Shown here piece by piece: positions 32,152 to 42,790 of a DNA stretch of 43,806 nt (positions are counted from its first letter, which is position 1; every line of letters starts with the position of its first letter). The position numbers and the translations under genes were made by a program. Origin of the DNA: Paraglomus occultum. Lineage: Eukaryota; Glomeromycota; Glomeromycetes; Paraglomerales; Paraglomeraceae. The notes under the pieces were generated by a model that saw only the letters and a program-made list of their open reading frames with translations, was not told where the DNA came from and made no database searches. The stretch spans positions 1-43,806 of the forward strand of contig CAJVPJ010000109.1 of NCBI GenBank assembly GCA_910592205.1, in the 5' to 3' direction.

Positions 32152-32928
32152 TTAATAAAAATTAATATTGCCATTGTCTTCAGTCCAATTTACAATCGAT
32201 TGTTGGTTCGTATCAATCATGGTAGCGTCATTGGTAGATTGGACTGTCATGTAATACCCAGGACCAAGTGAATAAGAAAAGAACGATGAATCGTTTACGT
32301 TAACGTAAACGTTATTATTGAGTTGGACGTTCTCAACAGGTACAACGCCAACAGTATTCTCATTTATCAGGTTACATTCTTCACTCGAAGTTTCTGTGCG
32401 TCCAGCACTCTCGCCATTTCCTTCGTCGGTTCTCTTGTTCGCGGCCTCTTTTATTATTTCACGCCTCCCGTATTCTTTACTCCCTATGACTTTAAACCTG
32501 TATTCTTTGTTTTCCCGCTTTCTCCGTTTTGGATGATATACATAATAGGGATAGGTATATCTATGAACATACTGCGCGAATTTTGAGAGTGCACAGAAAT
32601 ACTGTTTGACTTCGCTCGGCTCTTCTTTCCATTGTAAGCTAGCTTTTTTAGAGACGTCTTTTACGCGAAAGACACCGTCAGGATTTTGTAAACGCAGGCA
32701 TTTTTCAAAGTTTTTCCTATACAGCACCCACGCATTTTGTGGTCGCGGCGGGGTTACTGGACGAGACTTGTCATTAAACTTCAGTAGATCCTCATGAACG
32801 TAGCACGGTGGCCAGTCCAAAAGGTGTAATTCAGTATCCGTAAAATCGGCTATGGGATTAGGTTTGACGTTTGCGGAGGTAGAAGCGATGGAAGAAACCA
32901 GGTCAGTGTAGAAAAAACCGTTATTCAT
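32152..32928 (-). CDS. MATA-HMG-type HMG-box protein, copy D
   Basis: A single exon on the minus strand, 258 residues from the first ATG at 32928. The HMG box is at about 59-130: PPRPQNAWVLYRKNFEKCLR, DVSKKASLQWKEEPSEVKQY, and VHRYTYPYYVYHPKRRKREN. It is the most diverged copy: the pre-box motif has become DWPPCYVHEDLLKF, Phe is replaced by Tyr in the first box helix, and the usual QQHKH is YVHRY. The post-box motif is YRFKVIGSKEY. The C-terminal part is Asn/Val/Ser-rich (NNNVYVNVNDSSFFSY) and ends in WTEDNGNINFY. It faces the other three copies. Confidence 0.92.
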   Translation of the reverse strand: MNNGFFYTDLVSSIASTSANVKPNPIADFTDTELHLLDWPPCYVHEDLLKFNDKSRPVTPPRPQNAWVLYRKNFEKCLRLQNPDGVFRVKDVSKKASLQWKEEPSEVKQYFCALSKFAQYVHRYTYPYYVYHPKRRKRENKEYRFKVIGSKEYGRREIIKEAANKRTDEGNGESAGRTETSSEECNLINENTVGVVPVENVQLNNNVYVNVNDSSFFSYSLGPGYYMTVQSTNDATMIDTNQQSIVNWTEDNGNINFY

Positions 32929-34550
32929 CGTGATGGGATAAGTAATCAAGGAAGTAATTAGATGATAATTAACAAAAATATGAATCTTGTAAAGATGTTT
33001 GAATGTGTCTACGACATGCCTTTACCAATTTTTAGTCATATTTATAGGCGAAAGCAATATGATAACACGCAACAATATTGAAAGGGGGACGAAAAAATTT
33101 GAATAGTATTATTCTTACTTAGTATAGAGCATAATACTAAACAACATTGTATTTGTTTGTACCTGCGCTTCAACCGAGGACTTTGGATCTCCATTCTTTG
33201 TATTTGGGATTACCATGCCAAAAAGACCCAAGTAAACTGAATGTGTACCCAATTTGAAATGCAGTGTTCAGCATTTGGGTCGCAACAATACGACACAAGA
33301 AGAATTGTTTTGGGCAACAACAGACCCGTTGTTTAGCAACAAAGCAAAGCCGATGGGAAATGTCATAACCGATGTCTATTGTCATTCGACGTCACATGGT
33401 TAGCGATACTCTAACAAAGGATACAAATGAATATCCTGTAATCTTTGTATCTGTAATTGGATAAACGGCTAAACCTTTAAGACACTAACGACACTATAAC
33501 AAAATAAAATGTTCATGCTATGGAAAAAGAAAATTCGGTAACAAAGGTGGAATTAGATGTTGACTAATTTACGCGTTTTTGTCTTTTTTCCATTACATAC
33601 TATGAATATACTTTATGAGTATTGCGTTTATATATGTCATCTAAATCAAGTAGCGACATGTCTGGAATGTCTGCTTTGTGGTTTTGGATGACGGCACGTA
33701 TCTACTGCGCCTGGACAGGGAACTTTGTATCTTTTGTTGTGCAACAGTATCCGAAATACATGCTGTCATATGACCTACACCAAAATAACTCTATGCGGAG
33801 ACGTAGTACAGCCGCTCCAACAATTCTTGATCTATGTTTAGTCGCTTGAATAATTAATTTAACTATTGGAGAATTGACTATAAACAAGACACAATGCTAT
33901 CGAGATATAAACGGAATGAGTGGAATACCATTCATTCTAAGTGTGCTAATAGAGATGTTTCCCCAAAAGGCAAGAAGCAGTACTGTGAATGCAAACTATG
34001 CTGTGCATCTGCGGTTTAACGTTGAAAAAATAATTCTAGTGCAAGAATAATTTATAATCCAAAAAAGTCGTTCTTTATAATTGTCGTTGACAAGTGAATT
34101 GACATCATGTCAAACAATAGCGTAGACAATAACGCGACGTTCTAGACTCTGCGACAGCAAGGGGGGAAACGGTTACGTATCGGACAATTATGACTTAATT
34201 AGGTGTCACTCAAACAATATGCTGTTTCTGCGCACGTTCCGCTTGTTACAACGGACAGAGCATACGTGTCTGACGTATATGTAATGGACTTGATTACTGT
34301 AAAAAGTCTATCGACATACCCGTTTACATTTCTGAATGCACTTTTATTTCGTAATAAGAAATAGCCTATGCAAATGTTTCCTATAAGCAGGAAAGACTAA
34401 AATGTACAGTGGGAATAGTTGTAGATAAAGGTAAACTAAAGCATTTAAAAGAGTATTATACATGTTCAGTATGTTATGTGTATATTTCCACAATTTACAT
34501 GAAACCCAGCCGTAATATTTGGTAGAGACAATCTCTGGAATATCGACTTT
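32929..34550. other. Gene-free stretch of about 1.6 kb
   Basis: Holds the upstream region of HMG copy D and the 3' UTR of the next minus-strand gene. Small frames at 33170-33385 (-) and 33622-33849 (+) have no recognised domain. Confidence 0.5.
33038..33045 (-). promoter_or_regulatory. TATA-box candidate of HMG copy D
   Basis: On the minus strand CCTATAAATATG lies about 110 bp upstream of the copy D start codon, a sensible core-promoter distance for a short 5' UTR. Confidence 0.4.
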
Positions 34551-35417
34551 TTAGACAGACGACTGATTATTCTCTACCTTTTTATAATCAGGTTTCTCAC
34601 GTCCTCCTTCTTCCCAATCCTCAATGACTTCATCATAACAACACCAGCAAAAGAAACAGCACCTACAGAAAGTGATGTGCACCCATCTTATCCATCTCCA
34701 TACAGCTCTTGCAACGCAAAAAACAGCGGTACATGCTAGACTCGTTTGCAACAAATTCAGTTTCTGATGAACGTTTTGACTGAAACTGTCGTCTTGCTGT
34801 AGGTTATCGAGGTTTGCGAAAATCGCACATAGCAGAAAAAGGAAATATGCTAGTGTTGACATGGTACCAAAGTTGTCTAGATTGTCTATCTGCTGGCGAG
34901 AGAGAAGATGATCTCCCCAGAGGAGATATGCTTCTAGTTTACCTGGTAGCAGATAAAAAGTAGTTTAGTAGACGACAATTATGCATTGGGGGGTTTTCTG
35001 TGCTTTTTCCCCATAACCTTCATTAGCAATCTTTGGGAATCTTGCTTACCTACAAGGATTGCAACTACGACTGCTGGATGTAACGGTTCTCGTACATAGT
35101 CATATATCTTTGCAACAATAAATACTCGCGGAAAAAACTCAAACAGAACAAATAATATGTACAAGTATATCGGTATCCTATTATACACTTTCCACTGAAA
35201 AAGTGAGGTGATGAACGGGCAAAATGTCAGTATGTCGACATCATGAATAATTAATCCTCAATGCGAGACTTGCCTGCTGATAAAAGAATAATATAAGAGT
35301 AATACTGGCAACCAACAAGTAAATATTAAGCACAAATAGAAAGAACCACCAGCATTTTTTGAAAAAGGACGGGTTTCTCATTGGGGATCTCTGAGCTTCT
35401 TTCTTTGATAACGCCAT
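34551..35417 (-). CDS. Multi-pass membrane protein of unknown family, with a GC-AG intron
   Basis: Three exons on the minus strand: 35417-35274, 35194-35050, 34942-34551, in phase, 226 residues. The first intron begins with GC (CAG|GCAAGT), the consensus of the rare GC-AG class, and ends in a pyrimidine-rich TTTTTCAG. Hydrophobic segments: KCWWFFLFVLNIYLLVASIT in exon 1; PIYLYILFVLFEFFPRVFIV and HPAVVVAILV in exon 2; MSTLAYFLFLLCAIFANL and SLACTAVFCVARAVW in exon 3. So 4-5 membrane helices are expected. A cysteine cluster (CRCCFFCWCC) just after the last helix could be palmitoylated (inference). The C-terminus is charged and soluble. I do not recognise a family. The start at 35417 (MALSKKEAQRSP) is the only ATG before the first helix in that frame that I could find. 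Confidence 0.65.
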
Positions 35418-35994
35418 TATTGTACAAGTGGAATGAATATATTGGCTTTTTTGAGCACGATGAACTATAATAATAAGCGAATGACGACTTCTGTAGCGGG
35501 TTTAGAAGACAGGTAACATTACAAAGAAACTCTTTTGAAAATATATCCATGCGGTTACATATCGGGGGTGGGGTCCTAGTATAATAAATAATTTAGCCCT
35601 GGAACGAAGCCACAACTTAACCATCTCGAGGATCAGTCCAACAATGGTTAGTGAAAGACGAAACATTATTGTCAGCGGGGTGGGGGCACAGTGATCAAAG
35701 CCCCCGCACTCGACCGTTCGAGCATCAAAATCACATTTCAATAGTAAATAAGTGTACTTTTTTAATAACTGTTTTGATAACATTACAATTCTATTATAAT
35801 TATAATTATAAACTAATAACGGATTAAAGGTCTCTCTAAGGTGATCGACATTGTATATAAGGGCTCGGTTACACATAAGGCTGATATCTCGTCTGTTTCG
35901 GAGGTCTTTCATCTTTTTCCGTGTTCCATTTCTCTCGACCCCTCTCTTTATATTGTGTTCGGTCAAGACTGTTAAACCATACATGCCTTCACTG
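35418..35994. other. Intergenic region between two minus-strand genes
   Basis: 577 bp holding the CorA gene's 3' UTR and the promoter of the multi-pass membrane gene. A 160-codon minus frame (35502-35984) spans most of it but has no domain and begins right after the CorA stop; I regard it as chance or UTR. Confidence 0.45.
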
Positions 35995-38469
35995 CTATAC
36001 GATGTTAATTCGATGTGCAGCTATTACACCCAAGAGACAAAATATGACAATGCCGCTTAATATCGAAAAGAACCATGTTAATCCTGCCGACTCTTGTCCC
36101 GGCACTGGAACGTTCATTCCCCATAAACCTAATTGGAAGCAAATGTGACAGTCAATAATAGTAATCACTTAGAATAAACCACCCTCTACAGTCGGTGATT
36201 ACTCACCAGTTACTAAATTCATTGGAACGAGTATAGTTCCGAGCGCCGTTAATCTAGACAGTATGTCATTAATCTGATTGTTCGCTTGTGTCATTTCAAT
36301 AGAGATTTGCGCAAGATAATTGGAATGTGAACGCGAAAGAATTTTCTCGTAATGGTTGAGGTTTTGTACCATTGTTATGATATGATCTACAAAATAGAAC
36401 GTGTTAAAAAACGTGCCTCGGCTCATGTCCCCAACGCAAACGTATGTATAATCAAAATTTCTATAATTAATTAGATACTATTACAAAATGTCTTCTTTTT
36501 TTTCTTCATTAATAATATCTCTTAGCAGTCAACAAACATTACCCTGGATATCTCCGAGATACAGCAAAATCTCGTTACTGATAACCACATCCCATCTAAG
36601 CTCGTTACATCGTTTAACCAAACCCTTCATTACGTCTGGCTTGTTCCCCAACAGTCGTAATAATCCCATTACTTTTCTACGACAATGCCCTATTCTCCTT
36701 AACATATCAGATTGCTCGGCCTCCTTGAGAATTAAAACAAGCTCATCAATAGAGTCTACTTCGTATTCAATGGTGCCGATTATTGGCGCAAAAGAATCTG
36801 TAATGTCATCTATCAGGGCATAGATTATCCAGTCTGGGATATGTGGAAGAGAAATTACAATGTTAGTGCTCTAGGATCACTCCTAGTCAGTACATTCTGT
36901 TTTTACTTTACCTGGAGTGACGGTAATATAGTCCTTCAATTGCCTGATACGCCGCCGTACATTTGCGGGATGTGATGATGGCCGACGATGGAACTGTCAT
37001 TTGCCAGATCGGATTCAATTATGACGAAATTAGCTCATAAATGTCACAACCACCTGTCCAACCCTCTCAACTCTCTGTTCACGTAACGTACCGACAGTAT
37101 TCCGTCTTTCATCACAACCATAAACATACTCAACGGCTGAAGGTAAGTAGGCGAACAATTGTCTTCATCAAAATATCTAAAGCAGATAAAGTAATAGTTT
37201 TTGAACAGTTCGCACTTTTCTCTTGTTTCCTCCGTTTGAATATCTTCTATCGTAAGTGGATGAATTCCAAACGCCTAATGACACGAGAAATAATTGTTAC
37301 TGATATGTTTCCCGATATATTTATCCGACATTGTTACTCGGCCATAGTAAAGGCTATTTTCTCATTTCAATAATATTTCCCCATTCTCCAAATATGCAGA
37401 AAATGCTATTCTCACCCGTCCTAACAATTGCATATCATCGTCAGTTGGATTGACTATATCGATCCACCAGCATCCAGCCATTACTAATTGTGTCAGCGTC
37501 ATGCCCGGCGGTGGAATCTCAGCTAAAGTGTGCGCATGGACAGTGTTACATGCTGTGGAGTAGAAAGTAAAGCGAAGAGTTGCGTCACATTTCTGAGATT
37601 GAAAAGGGTGAGGAGAGAATTAGTATATGGTAACAAAGATTTGGCAGGTCTGAAAAGATTAACCAAGCACGTTTCTCTAATGCGTACATATATATAATAC
37701 AAGGAGAGATATAATTTGATGGGCTACTCCCTCTCCCTCTTTCTCTCCCCCCCCCCCCCACACACACACACACATTCATTCGCTCACTTACGCTATGTAT
37801 ATGCGGTAGATGACGAATACTCCTGGGGCCATTATCAGATAAATGCCCAACAGACTCGCACCGTCTTCTTTTCCGTATTTTCTGCTCTCTGAGCCTCCTT
37901 TCGTTTTCTTCCCTGACGTACTCTTCCAACACTGCGAAATCAATGCCCTTCTTATCTTTGGACTCTGTGATCATCGGGAAACACACATCTTTAGCCCCCT
38001 TTTCCATTATAGTTCCTCCGTCCGAATCAGTGTCGTCGCAACAAGAGTTTGTGTCATGATTAGAATTACTATCTGGATGGATGATTCGGACGACATGGTC
38101 TCGGTGGCGAACGTTGGTTGCTTCAGGAGAGATCGGAGGAGAATTGGATACGTTATGACCTTCGACCGATCGAGTGGGAGACGGTGTGTGAGAGGCAGGT
38201 CGAAGTAGTGGTGAAGTTTCATCGTAAATTTGATCCGATGGAAAAATAGAGGGTGAGGAGTTGAAAGTATTGGAATAATATACTTGTTGTTGATGATTTG
38301 GATTGTCTGAATAGTTCTGAGTATATCTCGGTTGTGTTTGTTGTTGATACTCTAATTGAGAATGGTCTTGTCCGAATTCTTGGCGCTCCGTAGTGTCGGT
38401 GGTAGAATGCAATGTATCACTTGAATGAGAGTATGTTAGCGGTGTAGTAGGGGAGTGTGGTTCGGTCAT
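35995..38469 (-). CDS. CorA-type magnesium transporter (Alr1/Mnr2-like)
   Basis: Seven exons on the minus strand: 38469-37792, 37592-37416, 37274-37092, 36993-36912, 36833-36543, 36386-36207, 36128-35995, all in phase, 574 residues. The first about 225 residues are a Ser/Thr/Pro/Gln-rich cytosolic extension, as in fungal Alr1/Mnr2 proteins. The soluble CorA domain follows: LRFTFYSTACNTVHAHTLAE, GCWWIDIVNPTDDDM, FGIHPLTIEDIQTEETREKC, YYFICFRYF, RRRIRQLKDYITVTPDWIIY and ALIDDITDSFAPIIGTIEYE. The long stalk helix (LSRSHSNYLAQISIEMTQAN) leads into TM1 (LTALGTILVPMNLVTGLW) and the invariant Gly-Met-Asn of WGMNVPVPGQ, then TM2 (WFFSILSGIVIFCLLGVIAA). The GMN loop forms the ion selectivity filter of the pentamer. 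Plasma-membrane (Alr1) or vacuolar (Mnr2) location cannot be told from the sequence. Confidence 0.95.
37747..37774. repeat. Poly-C/(CA)n microsatellite in intron 1 of the CorA gene
   Basis: A 13-base C run followed by CA repeats; on the transcript strand it reads (TG)n then a long G run, beginning about 17 bases after the 5' splice site at 37791. Confidence 0.9.
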
Positions 38470-41400
38470 TGTGTAGAAACGGAAATGAAAACAGTTTTTT
38501 TAATGCTACGGTAATGTGGCGGTTTGTTGTATTTATATGTTTGAAGGTGGGGGGTTAAATGATGATTTGTGACTTCATAGTAAACCTAAATTAGTCCATA
38601 GTGTATATCAATGAATATTATTGGCATGTTATATACCCGTATGTTTTGTTTGGTGAAAAAAAAAAAAGAAAAAAAAAAGAAAAAAAAAATGAAAAAAATG
38701 AGAAAGCTTGCACTTGAAAGTGTGGCGTGTGCAGAAGGGTTGAACGGGCAAACGTTACTGGAATATTATCATACCAGGAAGGGGTACAGGCCGTTAACGG
38801 ATCGTTAACTTAACAAGGACTTCTATGAGTGAAACTGCGTATATTTTGGTAATAATTCGTAGCAAGTTCCAGCGTACTTGCTGTAAGAGGAAGGGCATTT
38901 TCACACGGAGGTTGGAACCTTACCGTGGAAATGAATTAAATACTAACGGTTCGGGGACAATGAACATGAATGCTTCACAAAGAAAAGACACAAGCCAGGA
39001 TTCTTTCCCTAGACGAACGAACGGGAGGGCTATCGTATGTATTGGCAAATTAATAGTATATGTCCGTTAACTGTTAAATTAGTGAAATACACCGAATGAT
39101 TTAACCGCTCCATGTGACGGTATGAATGATTTGATTGCAATACTCACGCTCACATGCCACCAGGTGACCTGATGATGTCCACTCAGCATATACTTGTTCC
39201 CAACCGTTCGGTATGGAAAGAAATAGGTGTTTATATTCCCACAATATTAGATGTTTGCTGATAAGATCATCTAGTATGAAAAGGAAAGATATCCATCTCC
39301 ACTGTATGCGTTCCCCGCCCCACGCACACACTCAAACGCCCCCATTTATTGATTCATTGTTATACAAAGATGAATGTATATGAAAATTCAATTATTCATA
39401 TGCATGGATTGTGTAAATATATTTGTCCGTTCACAGAATGTGTGACCTATGAGAACATGAGACGTAAAGCCCAGTCCTAATTAATATCTGATTGTTCCTG
39501 TTAATTTGTTCGTTGCTCTGGTGGTCCCGAGTTGATTTGATAATCTTTCAGGTTTTGGATCTGGCTGTTGACAATGCTTGCATCTCGTAATACTTGTCGG
39601 CGTTAAATTTTAAGGCGCAAGCTTTTCATTGGTTGATGTTTAAATTCCGTTAGTTTGCCGCCCTTCTTTCCAACACGGGGCTAACAGTAAATGGTAATTG
39701 GCCAATATACCGTATCCTCTCGTGAATACGGACCCCATGATTACCGTTATAACCCCTCACTGGTAGTTATTACATAATAAACACATGAATATCTCAAATA
39801 CAATACTACTGTCAGATAACACCATAAACTTTACTGTTTACGTGATCATTTTCATATGATCACATTCCGCTGTAGAAATCCTGAAGAGTTTCTCGCAGAA
39901 AACTCTTGCCAGAAAAAAGCCACAAGCGTACTAGTTACGAAACCAGCTTTATTTAGTGCCATAGACCAAACTGGATAGGAACTTGATGCATGCCCCTGTA
40001 GAGTGATTAAATACTTACTGCTACATGATGTAAAACGTCAGTGTAAGTGGTCAAAATAAAGATGTAGTAACGAGTATCCTCTGCTCTGGTCTTTCTAATG
40101 CTCGTACAGCATACAAACATGTATCTATTCTATGCGTGTCATTATTTTTAAAGTGCATACGGTTAGTGCTGTTCGTGTTGTTGGGTATATCGTATGATTC
40201 AACACATTGATGAGATCTCATCTAACATTGTGGCGACTGATTACGGCAAACTTTTAATATAGCCACCAAACTGATAATTGAAAACGACAAACAAGACCAT
40301 AGAGAAGCCAGAGTTGAATAGCAAGTTTTTTAAAACCATATTAATATGCTGATTCTTATTCTTAACCAATTCGAGAAAGCGGGAATAACGGAAAGCCTTA
40401 GTTTACGAGCGATAAATCGAATACAGTAAAGTACAGTTGGAAAATTTTTTTTGTGATGTCATACAGTAATATTTAGATTTCTTTTATTTTATGACTCTAG
40501 AATCATCCATCGTATTATTATTTTTCCCACCATTACTGCCTAATATTCTTATTAATCGATTAATAAAGTTACGGTAGAGCTTCCGAATTCGAATGAACTG
40601 AAATTATTGGGTAAAATTTCCCGACTACTAATACTCATGAAAGAATGCAAACCGTTGTTCCCACGATTAACAAGTATAATGTGGAAAAAGTCTAGTGATA
40701 AGGAATTAGTAATATTAAGTTACTATTACCGATATATTTAACAAATATACTCACACCCATCGCATGACTTGACATAGGTATGTGGATTGTATTAATATCA
40801 TACACTTAATTGTTATGCGCATGGGAGACTTTGTGTACCAAAATTAGGCGTTACCGTCTTTGACAATTGGGGTTGGCATTACGTTTCTGTCTTGATCAGT
40901 ATTAGCATTAGTTTTAGTCATTTTAGTTGACATGTTCAGATCAATAATTACATCTGACTGCATGCTTATAATCTGGTTTATAAAGTTTTGCACCATGGCA
41001 ATTATGGATGACATGGCGCATGATATAGAATGGAACAGAATATTGTCTTACCTGTAACAGTTCAAAAATAAGCGATCACCTGAAAATGTCGCGTCTTACT
41101 GATCCTGATTTGTGCGACAATAGATTTCTGTTTATCTTCCGACTGTCGACTGTTTAAATCGAAAATGTCTACAAACAGCATCACTGAACCCTCGGTGGAA
41201 GAAATTCTAAGGATATAATACGGAAACTCTTATTGCTTACTTACAATCAACAAATTTTAAATCTGAGTGAATAACATATTAATATTCTTCGTGAAATTGA
41301 AGTCGCCGGTTATGACTTTCTAAGATTGATCCAACTATATTATTATTTTTTTTCCAATTTTGCCGGTTTGGAAAGCCATGGACTGAAATTAGGACCAGAA

Positions 41401-41583
41401 AAAAGAATATCAGACTTTGCCATTCAGTTAAATAGTCAAAGTAAGTTCTGTAAAATAGTCTATTTGTAGCGTTTTTCAACACAATTATTTTCGTAGTATT
41501 TATTACTCGTTACTATGATTGCCTTGTCTGCACACAATACTGTACATATTCTTGTGGTTTTCTTTTCTGCCTCTTACCGTCAA
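38470..41583. other. Gene-free stretch of about 3.1 kb
   Basis: Contains the CorA promoter, an A-rich tract (38655-38700), and no domain-bearing ORF. The 67-codon minus frame at 41279-41482 has a hydrophobic stretch (LIFFFLVLISVHG) that resembles a signal peptide but starts too far inside the frame to be convincing. Frames at 38611-38808, 38825-39070 and 39101-39331 look like chance. Confidence 0.45.
38530..38538 (-). promoter_or_regulatory. TATA-box candidate of the CorA gene
   Basis: ATATAAATA on the minus strand lies about 60 bp upstream of the start codon at 38469, matching the usual TATA position for a short 5' UTR. Confidence 0.45.
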
Positions 41584-42790
41584 ACTTGCCCAAACACATT
41601 CGCGTTATAGATCGACACGGTGCTAGTGGTAAGTGAGATTTTCAACGCGATATAGCTTGACTTTCTGTTAACTGTTGTTGCTTAATTCTCGTCTACACCA
41701 TGTCCATGTCTCATCAATAATATTTTTAGACTCCCTTAGCAAACGAAGAAAAGTTGATGATAGTGATTATAATTATATAAAACTGCAAGGGGTTTGGATG
41801 CTTTCAAGAACACTCCAGATGAGAATTTTGGCGATAACCACGATTCCCCGTTCGGTTTCCTGAGGAAGTCTCTCACCTTTTTGGTAAAGATAATCAAAAT
41901 AACAATATAACGACCTTGTTCGTCCGTGAACGTTATCTTCACCTATCTAGGAGTATTTTTGAAAGAACCAGTATCCGTCGTTTTCTTATCCGGGGATCGG
42001 AAAAACGTTCTTTGATTATTACTTACTTTATAAACTTGCGCAACAAACAAAACGGTTGTATACCACAAGTACAACAAGTTGCCGATTCTCTTTAGTAATG
42101 ATACTGTTCACAAAATTTGTGAAGACAATTACGCATTCGACCGTTACCTGGAAAATGAAGATGTCTGGTATATCGTGGATGGACGGATTGTATCGCCAAG
42201 ACAATTCTTGTCATTTCGCCTCAGAAGTATAACTACAAAGTGTTTTATAAACTAGGAACGACTATTCAATATATACCGGTGTGGTCATGGGAAGAAACTG
42301 ATACATGCAGGGCAAACTCTTTCCCCCGAAAAACTGTTCGGAATTGTACAATCGTCCTCGGTTTACTTTGTTCTATGCTCATAATGATTCTCAGCAAGAT
42401 CTCCTTGACAAGGCGATTAACTCAGTTAATGAGTCGATATTCAAATTTGTTGGCGAACTCACAGATGACAATAGCACTAGTCACAAAAAATTATCCATAT
42501 ATACACAAACTTACAGGAAAAGAAAGACAGCGGAAGTAGAAGATAATCCTTCATCAGACGAGTCGTCTGCTGTGACTAAACCAGGCAAAGGAAAAGGTAT
42601 TGCAGGGGAAAATAGTGGAGAGGTTTTTTTCTATACCAGGTCAACTTTAAAATTTGCGCCTATGTCTCTAAAAAGTATACTTCAGTTCATTACAGTTGGA
42701 ACTAGCTCAGCGATAAGTGATTACGGCACACTTCGTGGTACTATATTTGATGACTCCTGCTTCAAAGAGAAAATGCTGGTATTTTCGTAA
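41584..42790 (+). pseudogene. Crinkler (CRN)-type gene relic, several frameshifts
   Basis: CRN proteins were first found as oomycete effectors and are also common in mycorrhizal fungi; many have a P-loop NTPase core of the CR-toolkit type. Recognisable pieces occur in order but in different frames: LPKHIRVI before an apparently intact GT-AG intron (41629-41729), then SLSKRRKVDDSDYNYIKL, VRERYLHLSRSIFERTSIRR, an eroded P-loop region, KTVVYHKYNKLPILFSNDTV with NEDVWYIVDGR, then in the next frame AKTILVISPQKYNYKVFY and YIPVWSWEETDTCR (42276-42296 is the PVWSWEE motif), and finally HNDSQQDLLDKAINSVNESI, FKFVGELTDDN and YGTLRGTIFDDSCF. At least three frame changes are needed, so it cannot encode a full protein. 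The upstream header domain was not found. The 3' end runs into the opposite-strand DUF7869 relic. Confidence 0.8.

Noticed and set aside
32318-32797. Plus-strand frames across HMG copy D
   Set aside because: Antisense shadows of the HMG gene.
35502-35984. 160-codon minus frame after the CorA stop
   Set aside because: No domain or helix pattern; lies in the 3' UTR/intergenic space and overlaps the probable promoter of the next gene.
36488-36823. 111-codon plus frame
   Set aside because: Exact antisense of CorA exon 5.
41279-41482. Small secreted protein on the minus strand
   Set aside because: The hydrophobic stretch begins about 24 residues in, there is no clear cleavage site or homologue, and the frame is short.
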